A stretch of DNA of 64,000 bases, taken from assembly GCA_022495005.1 (NCBI GenBank), contig JAGYXB010001010.1, positions 682,001-746,000 on the forward strand. Reading direction: 5' to 3'. Origin of the DNA: Rhyacophila brunnea (Eukaryota > Arthropoda > Insecta > Trichoptera > Rhyacophilidae). The position numbers were made by a program, and so were the translations under genes. The stretch's first letter is position 1. Every line of letters starts with the position of its first letter. Under the pieces are notes generated by a model. That model was not told the origin of the DNA and searched no databases. It saw only the letters and a list, made by a program, of their open reading frames with translations. Of the stretch, positions 22,780 through 34,995 are shown piece after piece.

Positions 22780-24670
22780 CTTTGGTAGTACAATATTTTG
22801 ACGTTATAGTTTCTTGCCAATGCGTCGACATAATACGTAGAGAAATCCGAATAATAATATAATATCAGACGTTTATAAGGCAGGATTAAATATAAACAAA
22901 AATATAACTTAAAATTAAACATTGTAAAGATCTAAATTTGCACGAATATCGAAAGTTTATAAAATGACAAGACAACATCGTCAATCAATATATGTTGAAC
23001 TAAGAGTAATCATTGTCAATTGAAATAATAAGTATATACGATTATGATCGTTTTATAAAAACAATTTCGATTAAGATACAATTAAGATACAAACTAATAT
23101 CAATTAACTCATCATAAGTACGCCATCGTCATAGACGTGATTTTTTATTTGTATATTGACTCAGAAACTATTTAAGATAATATGAAGTTATGACGAAAAA
23201 TATATTTGCGAAGGTAGCAGATCGATGGCATCATTGACTAAGTGACGAGTTACTTTTTTGTAAAGAAAGTTTAGAAATAATAAACAATATCTTCTCATTG
23301 ATTACCAATATATGGGCACGGTGAATTTCATATTTATGGACACGCAGAAAACCGACGCACTAGGATTCGCGGAATTATACATTTGAACCCAATTAAGTTA
23401 ATAAAAGTGTATAAAAATTGATTGAGTGAAAGATAACAAAGCCCATTTTTTTAAAAATAATCTCAATCCTAATAATAATGCGTGGCTTTTGTTGAGTTTT
23501 TTTGTTTGGTTTTAGGAGGGCCCTTCAAGCTTTTGTTGTTTTTTTTATTGGAATTCACAACACTGATTCATTAGAGAGAACACTTGTTCAACGGAAGCAT
23601 TCGTTCCTTGAAGGCACAAACAGAATTCGGTTAATAATGTTAAAATGTCGACAGATTCCTCTGCCACGTGCGCTTGTTAGTAAAGGCCAACAAACCATGT
23701 TTAGGGTATTGTCAGTATTAAATATTTAATAAGTACAAACATATTTTGAAAGAGTGCTGTAATATTTTAATTGCAAAAAACTGAAGATAGATAAATTCTG
23801 ATAATATAATAATAGATAATATATTATAAATTATAATCTATTTTTTGTTATAAACTGTCAATTTGTAGTAGAAAGACTTTAAAATAAAAGACAAATTAAA
23901 TACCTATTTCATTATCATATTATATTAGTAATTATTATCGTTTGAGAAATTTCAGGACATGTTACAGAAACCATTATAATAGAGCTCAACAACGTAAACG
24001 CCAGTTCCATTAATAAAAATTTGGTGCTACTTAACAACATTCGTTTTATATTATGTAATTTGAAGTTAAAACTATGTTATATTTTATTATGAATGTTTAT
24101 AGATTAGTAAGAATACCAAAATTAGGTGAAAAAAATTACAGAATACAATGATTGAATTCGAGCAGAGAAAATGTCTAAAATACCAAAAACAGGATTGAAG
24201 CTTACTAGAGTAACATCAGTCGCATGCGAGCAAAGTGCTTTTGGTAAATTATTAAACAATTTCACTGTCCATCCTAATAATGGATGCTTGGTCGCCACAG
24301 AGTATGATCAATAAAGAGGAAAAATAGGTACTAAACATCAATGAAAAAAATAGCTAAATGCGTATCATATTTTAAGAGTATTTGCAAATAAAAATCCCTA
24401 TAAAATATTGCCCCCAAAATAATATGATATCTAATCATACGATTTAAAGATGTAATGGTGCGTCAAAATAGAGTAAAAACTTTCTATTGTATCAAAAATT
24501 ATGAGAATTTTTACCCTTCTTCAAAATTTTGTTGAATAATAAAAAAAAACTTTTGGGAATTCCAAAGTTTCATGAAAAACTAGCAGAAACTCACGGAAGA
24601 TTCAGAATAAGGACAGAGTATAATATGCGGATTATCTAAGTAGGTACACATAATAAATTGTATAACGGAA
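22780..24670. other. No gene recognised
   Basis: AT-rich. At 23500-23518 a T-rich tract ending TTTTAG precedes a 60-codon open stretch (23520-23728) without recognisable domain. This looks acceptor-like, but nothing else supports an exon. Confidence 0.4.
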
Positions 24671-24679
24671 CAGTTTGCG

Positions 24680-25250
24680 ATGGATATAATAATAAATCGT
24701 TGTTTACATTTTTATGAATTCTTTTCAAAAAAAATCTATCATCCATTAATTGAGGATCGCAATCCACTTGAGTCGCATTTCAACTGGCCTTCTCCAGGTC
24801 GTCTTCATGTTGGTCTGATATATGGTAGAGAAACTCACGATATACTTGGTGATCAACATTATCAGATATTATTAATTTTACCAAACTTCTGAAATTCTTC
24901 TATGAAAATTTATTTACCAGTCATGAAAATGAATGAACGATCAAAATACTTGGAGGTTTCTTAGCATGGAATTAGGAAAATTCGTATTACAGATATACGA
25001 TATTAGCCTAGTTATATTTTTGCTCTTGCTAATTCTGTTTAGCCTGTATGCTTATTTGTCCACACTCAGTTATCATTTTCAGTTAAACTTAGACATGGGC
25101 CGAGTTAAACAAAGTCATGGAAGATTTCTATGCCGTTTAGTTTCCGTTGATGGCAGTTGGTCGAATCGGTTGATGATTAGCTTGGTCTTTGACCTGTTTA
25201 TTCGAGGTCCATCAACTTACCTTCTATTTCCACTACGTAGGGTAGTTTGA
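24680..25250 (+). other. Two adjacent unrecognised open frames
   Basis: Frames at 24680-24892 (70 codons) and 24933-25250 (105 codons) follow each other on the plus strand. The first contains HFNWPSPGRLHVGLIYGRE; the second contains a hydrophobic run of about 24 residues (SLVIFLLLLILFSLYAYLST). Neither matches a family I know, and the first begins at TTG-like context or within AT-rich DNA. They may be a decayed element or chance frames; I do not assign a function. Confidence 0.15.
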
Positions 25251-25259
25251 CGATTGGGC

Positions 25260-28200
25260 AATCACGCATTATTAAAATATTATTTATTGTATGAAAATTT
25301 CTACAATATTAAAGAATGATTATTTTGAAGTATTATTTATCGAATTTACGTAATTTGGAGCGAGGTCAGGAACATACATATTATTAGAAAAGCATATCGA
25401 CCGAATTGCAAAAGATGTAAGTTCACGCCTGATTCGGATGAAGTATTTTCCGATTTTTTTCTATTAGATATGTATGTTAATAAGGTTATTTCAAATTATA
25501 TAGGTTAAATGAAATGTATGCTAAATGAATTAAAACTATGAATATAACACGTATTCGCGACACATTCGGTAACAGAGATATATTCCCATAGCTGACAGAA
25601 TAAATAAAAATAGGAAATTTGATCGATAAACGCTAAAAGGCTTGCTATTTTCCGGAACAGCCAAAGGCACCCTGGGTAACATAATGTACAATGAAGCTTA
25701 AAAGCATTTTTTATTGAATTTATCAATATTGAGAGTAATAATTCAATTTAAAAAAATATCATACCGCGTAGTTTTGTTGTGTTTGGACATTTCTGTAAAT
25801 AAACTGGTTTTGTTTTCAATATTATAATTGACGAAAAATAAAATGTAAGTCAATAATTATATTGAAGTTTTGATATGTATATTATCAAAAAATATCTGTA
25901 AAGTGTACAATATCAATAATATTAATCAATGTTACAATAGTTTAAGTAACTAATCACAAAAAACGATATCCGATTTACGTAGATGGTATCGGTAACTTTA
26001 AATTAAACTAGAACCTCGTACTAAACAAAGAAATGTTTGTTTGAAATTATATATTTTATATTGTAATGATACAAAAGCTTAACGTCGAAGATACTTTTGA
26101 AAACTGCATACTATAATCATTAAGTGCATTACAAATATTATTAATCTTATAGAAACGAGGATACTACAGATTAAAAGAATGAACACTTAAATAATATTAA
26201 ATGTCTCTTTTTCATTTCTTATTTCCATTCAATTTTGCCACGAAATATGCGCTTGTAAAGTTATAACAAGTATTCTGTTTGAGATAAAGTTGATGTGACT
26301 TTAGGTGCTAATACAAAACTCTTGGGTGAGAATGCAGTAGCAAAGTTAAGTAGCGACGTTCGACAAATTTCATCTCCTATTACAGTTAAACTGTCGTCAA
26401 CTTTCACGTGAAGCGACTGTCTATTATTCTCAAAGAAAAACTTGTTTAAATTGTAAGCGACTTCTTAAGCGTGCGAATAGCAATAAAATACGGCATTTTA
26501 TATAGTAAAGTTCTTGTGCATATAATATTATGTGTTTTTATTATTATTAATTACCTTTGGTGCATTTAAGTAGGAATACAAGATTTAAGAATATAGTATT
26601 GTTGTTGTACCTAATTGGTTTTTGGTCCATCAGCGATTCTTCCTTCTTCTTATCATTATGTTTTTGACTCGCTGCAGAGGCCGCAATCATACAGGTCACA
26701 CTGGTTCTTAACGGAGACGCGGCCCCCTAATTGGATCGGTGAAATATTTCAGTTTCTGTAAAAGCATACAGTTCAATAACATCGTAATGTAACAATATTA
26801 TTTTATAGTTGTACATTTCGTAATTGATAGCGTCCTTTGTTTTTGTATATAGTAAAAAATAAAATATGTGCCCACGTCAAGTATACCTACGCGTCAATAT
26901 TGTTTTAAATAATTTATACTTAATAAGAAAAAAACAATTCTTTCATCAGTTTTGTCATAAATTTGGTCAATGCACAGAAAAAGCCAGTTCTGCTGTGAAA
27001 AGTTAAGTATTTATTACCACTATATATATATATATATTATATAATACATATTTTAATGTTTTATATTATTATATATTAATAGTAAAGCACTCTGACTCGG
27101 GTTAATTGGTTAATTATATTTGGTTAAAAAATATGTTTTTTCTTTATAAGCAAATATGTATAATATTTATGTAATGTAACTATTATATTACATGTTTTTA
27201 GATTTAAAGGCCGTATATTGAAACAGTTTGAGAAACATCTAACAGTACGCTTTACATTTACTAGATTATTTATTAATAATGATTTCAATAGCGGAGAGCA
27301 AAATTCACAACGAATGCAGTCGGTCAGTGGCCAAACTTACTACAGTATCGATCGACAAGCGAAAGGTCTTAATTGATGAATTAATTACGCTTTTCCAAAT
27401 TCCAAATATTATTTTACATCATTATGGAATATTGCAAACCTAATTATTTTTTTTCAATTTCGTTATAAAAATATTGATAAATAATTTATTGTAGTTTACT
27501 TTTACGCAGTATATCATGTTACATGAGGATTTTCATTGAAATTGAATTTTTAGTCAAATTATATAAACAATTTATTCATGAGTATATAAACATGAGCATA
27601 GAGTTATTTTTGTCAGTTTTAAGTCTAAAATATTTCCCGAAAATAACGAACGGTGAAATCGTGTTCCCAAAAAGTGATTGACGAAGTTTACTTTTATAAA
27701 AAGCCATGAAAAAGTCAGCACCGTCATAAAATACTAATAAGGGGTTTTGTTTTTTATTTTATTATATTATTTATACAATTTAATTGTCCATAATCCGCGG
27801 TAACCCAGAAGCAATCATTAAATCTGAAACATGACTATGGAAGCTTCAGTATGTTTTCAAGACTGTTGCTAAATAGTTGTAAAATTATACATTCGCATTA
27901 AAAATGTAGTTCTGCTACTAAATAAAACATATTATTATTTAATGCATATCTTTTTTAACGGTCAGCGTCAGTTTCGTCTGCCTTAAACAGACGTTTTTCA
28001 CTGATACTAAACTGAGGAAACCGGCCTCGGTTATATTTAAATTAATTGAATGAAGTACTTTTTGATATAGTATATATTTGCCTGTATGATAATATATATT
28101 ATGGAATCTGACAGGTGCAATTTCACATTTACATACACGGGCTGTACAAAAAAAATATGAATCATAAACCGGACAACCTAGTTGAACAGAAAATAATTAT

Positions 28201-28285
28201 TATTAGATTTCGTAAGTTACAATGATTGTACTGGATTACAAAATACTAGGTGACAGTAATTCATAGATTATGACGGGATCGGTAT
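25260..28285. other. No gene; (TA)n microsatellite at 27021-27042
   Basis: AT-rich throughout. A run of about ten TA units sits at 27021-27042. Bases 26640-26760 are GC-richer with no open frame. No repeat ends or genes were recognised. Confidence 0.5.
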
Positions 28286-28289
28286 TCCA

Positions 28290-28450
28290 TTGGAAGCGAT
28301 TTAGAGGTAAACCACGAAAAAGATAGATTGTCAAGAAGAAGTCTAGAAAGCCGGGACACAGTAAAAGAAAGTGGATAGCACTTGATGAGGAAGTCAAGTC
28401 ATGCCCTAAAATATGGCACCGAGAAAAAAGAAGGAGAAGCGTGAAATAAA
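28290..28450 (+). pseudogene. Possible LINE ORF2 C-terminal relic
   Basis: One frame reads WKRFRGKPRKR, stop, then GHSKRKWIALDEEVKS and IWHREKRRRS before TAA. RGRPxxRW and a later W-x-REK-x-R pattern are typical of the C-terminal tail of RTE-like LINE proteins. The match is short and interrupted by a stop. Confidence 0.3.
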
Positions 28451-29534
28451 TGTAAATTTTATTTTAATTAACAATAATGTAATATACTGTGATTTATTTT
28501 AACAACAATTTGTCACGATATCCTGCTGTGTCCTTATGTAAGTATACATAATTTAAATATTCCAAACATAACAATACTAATAAATATTATAGGTAAATAC
28601 ATTCGAAGCACATTGAATATATAAAAGCTTTTGAAAACGAATAAATATCTTCGGTTTGGGTCATCGTCATATCGACTCATACCAGCTTTATTATAATACT
28701 TTTATAAAAAAACATATTTATACGCGAGGCTGATTGGTGGCTTTTTAGTAGGTAGATATTTGATATGGGTTAGACAAGTTAAGCTCTCATACAATATTGG
28801 ATTCAAAAATGGATTTTGCCATGTAAGCAATCGCGAGTGGCGAAAAATAAACAATTTTGTTTTAGGATTTCAGTGTTGCCATTATTTATGTAAACATACA
28901 CACACTCAACAGTATCTAAATGAAAAAGTAAATTCAATTATACATACAGCAGTATTTTAAATCATTGTTCCCATAAAAAAATCTATGGAGGAAGAATAAT
29001 AACCGTTATAATGCTTATTTAGTATTAAAATAAAACTTTGAACTATTACATCAACTGATGATCTCCAAGAAACTAATAAGCTTGGTTCAAATATCAATAG
29101 CAAAAATGAAATGTTAAGCGGGGTACTCGTTAGCGAGCCGCAACTGTGCCCGTTGCAGATATAGTAATCAGTATGAACGCCAAATAATTAGTTTGCGAGC
29201 CTGCCGCGAACAGCTCGTGGCGCGCTCGTAACTATAGGTGGTTTATCGGTTTTTGCCGCGAATCAAACGAAGGCTCGCAGTCACTCGTGGACGTTGAATG
29301 TGATGAAAGGTATGAGGAGAAATGCCTACTTTTAATTGATGTTTGCAAAAATAATATGGGACCCAAGAGACAAAATTCGTCTGATATGATTCAACTCCAT
29401 GTACGAACATTGCGGATACGGCGGCTCACCATCGGTTACATAGAAATCATTGACATCGCGTCCACATATATAGAGATGGTTATAGTGTCTGCAACGGTCA
29501 CAATTGAATACCCTGCTTTAAGTGAGGATTCAGT
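28451..29534. other. No gene recognised; GC-richer patch at 29110-29290
   Basis: Bases 29110-29290 repeat GCGAGCC / GGCTCGC-like words in both orientations, so a local inverted structure may exist. An 83-codon frame at 29287-29538 has no recognised domain. Confidence 0.35.
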
Positions 29535-29815
29535 CTGAGCTCTCGAATGTATTGCACACACATGATGGTATCAGACAGCGCGATGTCCTTGACTGGCTGT
29601 TATTCAATATATTATGACTTGAAACAGTCATCAGAGACTCTGAAATCCAAAGCAAGAAGAATAAACCAGTGAAACTTCTCGGGTACCCTGATGATATAAA
29701 TATGGTGGTAGAATCAGAATCAGCGCTAAAAAGGCGTGCCTGCGAGTGAGGCTTATCAAGCTTACGACCCCTGATTAACGACTCCAAGCTTGCAAAAGTC
29801 GATTTTAACCAATAC
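29535..29815 (+). pseudogene. RTE-like LINE reverse transcriptase palm, relic
   Basis: The translation follows the palm core of RTE reverse transcriptases across one frame with a stop: GIRQRDVLDWLLFNI (normally VRQGDxLSxLLFN), LETVIRDSEIQSK, then KLLGYPDDINMV and a SESALKR block. The catalytic YADD box is YPDD here, next to other losses (QGD reads QRD), so the copy is inactive. It lies on the plus strand just before a small inverted-repeat element. The order and spacing of motifs make the assignment reasonable despite decay. Confidence 0.65.
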
Positions 29816-29841
29816 TTTAGTAGACAAATTCGAGTGCTTAA

Positions 29842-30194
29842 AGTCAGACAACGTTATCTACAAAAAAGTGTTTTTTTGAGATAACGTTATTTTACATTTA
29901 CGGCTACATGATAGTCAAACAACGTTATGTCAATCTTTTCTAATTTCTTATTAAATCGTCAGTAAAGTTTAACGCTAACTACATAAGTTACCCTTGTTTT
30001 CATATTTTTTAAAACTATCCCTATAAATTTTAACATCATCATAAGCAAGATAAAGGTACAATACACAATAAATTATAAAATATTAACATTAGGTTTTAAA
30101 TAAACATTTCCCTTGTTAAGTTACAAGAATCTAAAATAACGTTTTTTGGCTCTCCTGTAAAGTTGCACTTTTGTAGATAGTGTTGTTTGACACT
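29842..30194. mobile_element. Small inverted-repeat element (MITE), superfamily unclear
   Basis: The left end AGTCAGACAACGTTATCTAC and the right end GTAGATAGTGTTGTTTGACAC are imperfect inverted repeats of about 25 bases. A third GTCAAACAACGTTATGTC block lies inside at 29913-29930. Flanks read GCTTAA at the left and CTAAG at the right, so a TTAA or TAA target is possible but not exact. There is no coding sequence. Confidence 0.6.
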
Positions 30195-30714
30195 AAGCCC
30201 TCGAATAATTGCTCTCGACAGTTCAGATCAATATTCCTCTTTAGGCCAATTTTGTTTTTAATAATAGGCCTTCTTTAATACTTTGGACGCCGATCGATGT
30301 AATTAACGTGCATTTTAAAGGGGGCAATTAAAATCTCATTATCTATTCAGCAGCGAAAGCGTTAAAGCTTGATGTAAAGCTGAAAAGTAAAAGCACACAT
30401 GGCGATTATGAGTCTTTGCGTCAACCGCAATCATCGTTTTTATTATATTAGTCTAGCTTTTCTGTTTGTTGGGTAACATCGTAACGTGGGTACATTTATG
30501 CGCCCATTTATTTCATCTGTAAGGTGTCCAGATATCCATCGTCTACTAGTTCTATTGTTTTGATGTCCAGTCCGCGCCATTCATTTGGTAGCGCCGAATC
30601 GTCTCATTTTCCATATGGTGACAGCCCAGATAGATCGTAATGACATAACAGTTAACACCACATTTCTTCTTCAAGCATATTATGTCAATAAAATACGCTT
30701 AAGTTATGGATATG
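30195..30714. other. No feature recognised
   Basis: Mixed-composition DNA between an inverted-repeat element and a LINE relic; no open frame or repeat end identified. Confidence 0.45.
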
Positions 30715-31478
30715 ATGGTTTCTGTTGAACCAATTATGCTCCTAATATTTGTTAATGATATAGTGAAAGCCATGGATTACTTTTTGCAGATGATTTCAAA
30801 TTATATGCACCAATTCGCAATGAGTTGGACTGTTGCATATTACAGCGACATGTCTGTTCACTTGAAAGTTGGTCAATAAAGAATAAATTAGAATGTAATA
30901 CCGACAAATATTTCTGTATTACTTTTTCTAGGTCACGAACCCCGATTAAATATAATTATATTATGTCAAAAAGTTCATTAAAGCGTCAATCTGAGGCGAA
31001 AGATCTTGGGATATTTTTTGATTCTTCATTATCTTTTCACTCGCATATAACTTCTATAGCTGTACGTACTTCTATAGCTTCTAGGATTCATCATGCGACA
31101 ATCCAAACCATTCAAGAATCCAAATGTCTTACGTACACCCTACGTCTTATTTGTGCATAGCATTCTTGAATATGGGTCCATTATCTGGTTTTCTATAAGC
31201 TTATTTTAGAACGCACCCAGAAGAAATTTCTTCGATGTATTTATTTTAAGATAAATAACTATTTTCCTTTCGATAATTCGTCAAATGATTATTTTCCGAC
31301 TATCTTTCTACAAGGCATGCTTACTTTTCACTCGTTTGAATCTCGTAGATATCTTATGCTCTTGAAACACTTTTGCCTTGGTTTCCAATCCGGTGTCCTA
31401 ATGAATTTGAATTTCCATGCGCCTGTCAGTCACCTACGTGGTTGCAGTCATGATTTATTCTGGATAGGAACCGTTTAC
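30715..31478 (+). pseudogene. Jockey/CR1-like LINE reverse transcriptase relic, first part
   Basis: The translation shows LIFVNDI, a frameshift, then LLFADDFKLYAPI with the catalytic FADD box at 30783-30794. It continues LESWSIKNKLECNTDKYFCI, and SEAKDLGIFFDSSLSFHSHI, the palm-thumb region of Jockey-superfamily reverse transcriptases. A stop at 31158 and further shifts follow, then C-terminal remnants to 31478. There the LINE is split by the inverted-repeat element 31483-33410 and resumes at 33415. The N-terminal endonuclease is missing. The clade (Jockey versus CR1) is not resolved. Confidence 0.8.
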
Positions 31479-31482
31479 TCGT

Positions 31483-33410
31483 CGTCGCTATAGGATTTGT
31501 TTCCCGAATATCCATTTTTGTCGAAATCGACATTTTAATGCAGTTCAATTTCTTTTATCGAACTCTACCGAAATCGTTTATAAAAACAATATATTTTTAT
31601 CTAGGAACAGAGATATTTTTTTGAAAAACCCGAATACGCCATGTTAAGTTACAATTACTCCGTGTTGTTCTCCCGAATGTCCAACTATTCGTACCTGAAT
31701 ATCCAAGTTAATTTCGGTCGAAATAAATCTCTGGGTGAGTTTTTATTTCCCGAATATGACTTTTAGCCAATCAAACCGCGCTGACGCCGTGCATCTCGCT
31801 CCCACATTCACGCTGTCCAGCTCTAAAACAATCACGCCTACTTTCATATTTTTTGGCCGTCCGGAATGCTCTTTCAAATTTCGTCTTATTGATATTGTTT
31901 TTAAAGTTACTATTGTTTTAATAGTGAATTCATCAAATTTGAAGAGATCATTTATAGCTGATACATCACCCGTTCGCCCTGAACTTATAGTAAAGTTATG
32001 GAAGTGAGTATTTTAACCTAAATAACTGCATTTTGTTTTGATAAATGACACAAAATCCCAACGGTTATATGAATTCTACAGTGTGACCCGGCAGCTACTA
32101 TGACGTAAAAAATAATTATTATTTCAAATTATTATTAATTAAACATTGTTTGTCTTTATTTTACTTTTAATCTAGGTATTTCTATGAAAATAAAGGCGAT
32201 GCTATTATTTATTTTTGAATGCGCTGATAGTTAATTTAATTTAATATGTATGTTAGTAACTATTTATTTGGTAAATATTATATACTTGGATATTGGTACC
32301 TACCTAATATTAGCAGCCAATGGTAATTAATTTATTGATGCTAATATTTTGTATTGTCATTCCAATAGTTAATATATAATATTTATTTGGTGGTTTGTAA
32401 TAAGTTTAATTGTTAATTATAGAAATATATAGATATAATAATATACAGATATATATACATAGATTTTTTTTTTTGGAAAAAGTATTAATATAAAATTGTT
32501 AGCAAGTACGAGTAAGTACCATCATAAAATATTGGAGAAATCCGTGACGTCGGTTAGTAATTGAAGTAGTAGATACCTACTTTTATTTAATAAACCAAAA
32601 CCGATCGCCGATAGTCGCTTGATTTTGAAGAATACTGATGAGCAGGTATTAAAAGGCCAATAGTTAAAGTTTGTCGTCATAAGTATGTCACCTCGTAGCA
32701 TAGTGGATAATTTGTGGACTGAGTCGTAAACCCAGGAGATGCAGGGACGATTCCTGCCGGGTGTCTTACTTTTTTCAAAAAGATTTTTTCTATTGGTTAT
32801 AATATATTTTCTCAGAAGTGATTTTAAAAATTATGTATGTTCAATAATTAGAATGGTACATTCTTAAATCTTGTGAATTATTCGTTGAATAAAAAAAGAT
32901 TAATAAAAACTATTTTATTACTTATTACGAAAAAAACCGAAAAAAGCGAATGCCGCATGTTATTATTACCTACACACTTGGGTTATTACGATCATTAGGT
33001 ATTTAAATAGTAAAAGTAATCATTAACAATTATCGTGTAAATAAATATAACATTTGAGGTGCGTACTTTTTGACCACTCAGTAATCCGTGGGCCGTGCAG
33101 CAATACGCTACGGTCTTAAGTCCCGAATGTCCTTGTTTTGTCCCGAATATCCATTATTCTGAGAGAGCGCTAAAAATTTCCCGAATATCCACAACGAGTA
33201 CTTGTAAATAAAACGCATTTTCTGTGCATTTACTGATTTATACCAGTATATTATTCTTGGAATTTATTCTTAGATAATGTTGCAATCATACAGTGTAGAA
33301 AAAATGATTGATACATCTACTGATATTTCATAATACGACAATGAAATTTGTTTTTCGTCTCCTGAAAAATTTACATTTGGTCTATTCGGGAAACAAATCC
33401 TATAGCGACG
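31483..33410. mobile_element. Unclassified 1.93-kb DNA transposon with 28-bp perfect TIRs and subterminal repeats
   Basis: The ends are perfect 28-base inverted repeats (31483-31510 and 33383-33410) starting CGTCGCTATAGGATTTG. They are flanked by TCGT on both sides (31479-31482 and 33411-33414). The motif TCCCGAATATCC or a close variant recurs in direct orientation near 31503, 31671, 31693, 31747, 33121, 33141 and 33179, as transposase-binding subterminal repeats would. The element interrupts a LINE whose sequence resumes on the other side. The interior has no transposase and carries a SINE. If the outer bases are target rather than TIR, an imperfect CGTCGTCG/CGACGTCG duplication is the alternative. 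I cannot place it in a superfamily. Confidence 0.85.
32693..32925 (+). repeat. SINE family A (inside the 1.93-kb element)
   Basis: The head CTCGTAGCATAGTGGATAAT fits a Pol III A box and GGGACGATTCCTGCCGGGTG a weak B box. A shared body follows (TTTTTTCAAAAAGATTTTTTC, TATGTATGTTCA, TTGTGAATTATTCGTTG) ending AATAAAAAAAG. Copies: 44445-44600 (-), 44660-44852 (+), 55490-55702 (+), 59800-60008 (-). Confidence 0.7.
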
Positions 33411-33414
33411 TCGT

Positions 33415-33965
33415 GTCAAGCCTATCAGGTACCATTAGCGAGGGGTGCAAGACTAGTCAATGCGCTCCCTAAAGACGAAGATATTTTTGGTGACGTGTTA
33501 TGTATTTTGTATTCGAAATTTTATTTTTCTGTATAAAATTGTACCTACTTAAGTATGTTTTTATGTAATTTTATTTATTATTCTTCTTTCTTGTGAGGGT
33601 AATATCAGCGCTCGAAATGGAAAAGTTTACGAACCGGAGCGGTCGACAGTTTTCTGATGAACAATATATAGTTATCATAGTTAGAAGACATAGTTATCAA
33701 ATTTTATGTGTATTTTATAAAATTTTTTATTATATGGCCTATTTAGCTCAGACGGTCAAATTATTTTTTCCACGAGACGGAGCGATAATTTTACCAATTT
33801 CACGAACCGGAACGGCGCTCCGGTGCGCTCCGGTCCATTTCGAGCCATGGGTAATATTAAGTTATAATGTAAATCTCATGTTGTGTATGTCTTGAATTTA
33901 GATTTGTTATGTCCACAATGTTTTGTTTTCTTAAATAAATAAATAATAATTAAATGTACCTATAC
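33415..33965 (+). pseudogene. Jockey/CR1-like LINE relic, second part and 3' tail
   Basis: After the inserted element the LINE continues with AAGCCTATCAGGTACCATTA, encoding a block equivalent to YEVPLARGARLVNAL in the copy at 52895-53200. It then runs through a 3' untranslated region to the subfamily 1 tail: TATAATGTAAATCTCATG, TTTAGATTTGTTATGTCCAC, AATGTTTTGTTTTCTTAAAT. A hAT MITE (33606-33849) is inserted within this tail. Together with 30715-31478 this reconstructs one 5'-truncated insertion. Confidence 0.78.
33606..33849. mobile_element. 244-bp hAT MITE with perfect 8-bp target duplication
   Basis: The ends are CAGCGCTCGAAATGG at the left and CCATTTCGAGCCATG at the right. GGTAATAT occurs on both sides without mismatch (33598-33605 and 33850-33857). 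The uninterrupted target is seen in the LINE copy at 52945-52985, which reads AGTAATATTAG at the same place. An 8-bp duplication with CA...TG ends fits hAT. Inside, ACGAACCGGA-type blocks occur near both ends. It has no coding capacity. Confidence 0.92.
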
Positions 33966-34552
33966 GTAATAATTTACTATTAAATTTTCCTTTAGATAGG
34001 ATTAATCAGTAAGCAGGTAAGGCATATCCCATTTTGGATTAAATAATATAATAGCATATTGATTAAAGCATCCCATTGTGCAGTCAGTTGCTTTGTATTT
34101 GCCTTGTCGACTCCCTGATCTTAATAAAAGATTGGTGTTATTGAAGCTACAATGTTTTGTCAGAGAATCTTCGGTAATTATGCGATTACTCCGTGCTTCT
34201 GTGAAAGGAACTGATCAACAACATTATTTTATCAGTAAAATTTCAAAACGTATTTATTTTTTCAATACGACGTTTAAGAAATTCAGATATCATGAAATAT
34301 ATTGATTTCTTCTGAATTTGAAAACTCCTTTGTTCTATTTTATAATAATAACAAGAATGGATATTTATTTTTTTCTCTTTTAAATCTAAAATGGAGCATG
34401 AGTCAAATGGGTACTAGGGACTAAAGGCAATCAGTTAAAAATCAAAGGTTGCAATTTAATACAATGTGGTACAGATAGATGATATTTATCATTTGATTTT
34501 TACTTATAATAGTGGCAACTAAAATTACAAACATTTCCAATAATCTCCATCC
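33966..34552. other. No feature recognised
   Basis: AT-rich; a 75-codon plus-strand frame at 34078-34305 has no recognisable domain. Confidence 0.4.
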
Positions 34553-34560
34553 ATCTTGAG

Positions 34561-34995
34561 CAGGGTTGGCAAACCTTTTTACGCGCGCGTCCCAAAATTT
34601 CTCAAATATTATTTTTAGACTGTCCGACGTGCCGAACCGTTCTTAATGTTTTAAGAATTCTATTGAAAAAGTTTATAAATTACAATTAAGATTTTGACAA
34701 CCTATCTTTCACCGTATTTCTAGCTGACGGCATATCTTTTATTCTTTGAATATTTTTTTCGTTGTTTTTAAAATTTTCAAAGAGATTGTGGGAGTATTTT
34801 AACCAGGCTTCTTACATATTGCTTATCACAGAAGAGTTTTCCATTTTAGAAATTATGTTTGAAGCAAAATAATAAGCAGCTGTTATACTTGAATGACTGC
34901 CGATAAATTTTATTAGGTTTGTTGATTGAATATTTTTATTTTAAATTGCCCGATTGATAAAATCTTTTTGTTCGTCCTTTAATCGTCATTGGATA
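34561..34995 (-). pseudogene. Decayed hAT transposase with its terminal repeat
   Basis: A hAT-type end, CAGGGTTGGCAAACC, starts at 34561. Reading the minus strand inward from about 34995, the translation gives SHSSITAAYYFASNIISKME, then a stop, and NIQRIKDMPSARNTVKDRLS. This matches the region just after the BED zinc finger in hAT transposases of the ZBED5/GTF2IRD2-like group (a D/E-x-P-x-S-x-x-T-V-x-x-R motif). The middle and C-terminal parts are missing, so it is an internally deleted copy. No flanking duplication was found because the other end is not recognised. Confidence 0.6.

Noticed and set aside
23520..23728. Exon after the T-rich tract ending TTTTAG
   Set aside because: Only the acceptor-like signal supports it; the translation shows no domain and no clear donor was found.
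24680..25250. Two plus-strand frames as a real gene
   Set aside because: No recognised domain, no convincing start or splice context; kept only as an unexplained feature at low confidence.
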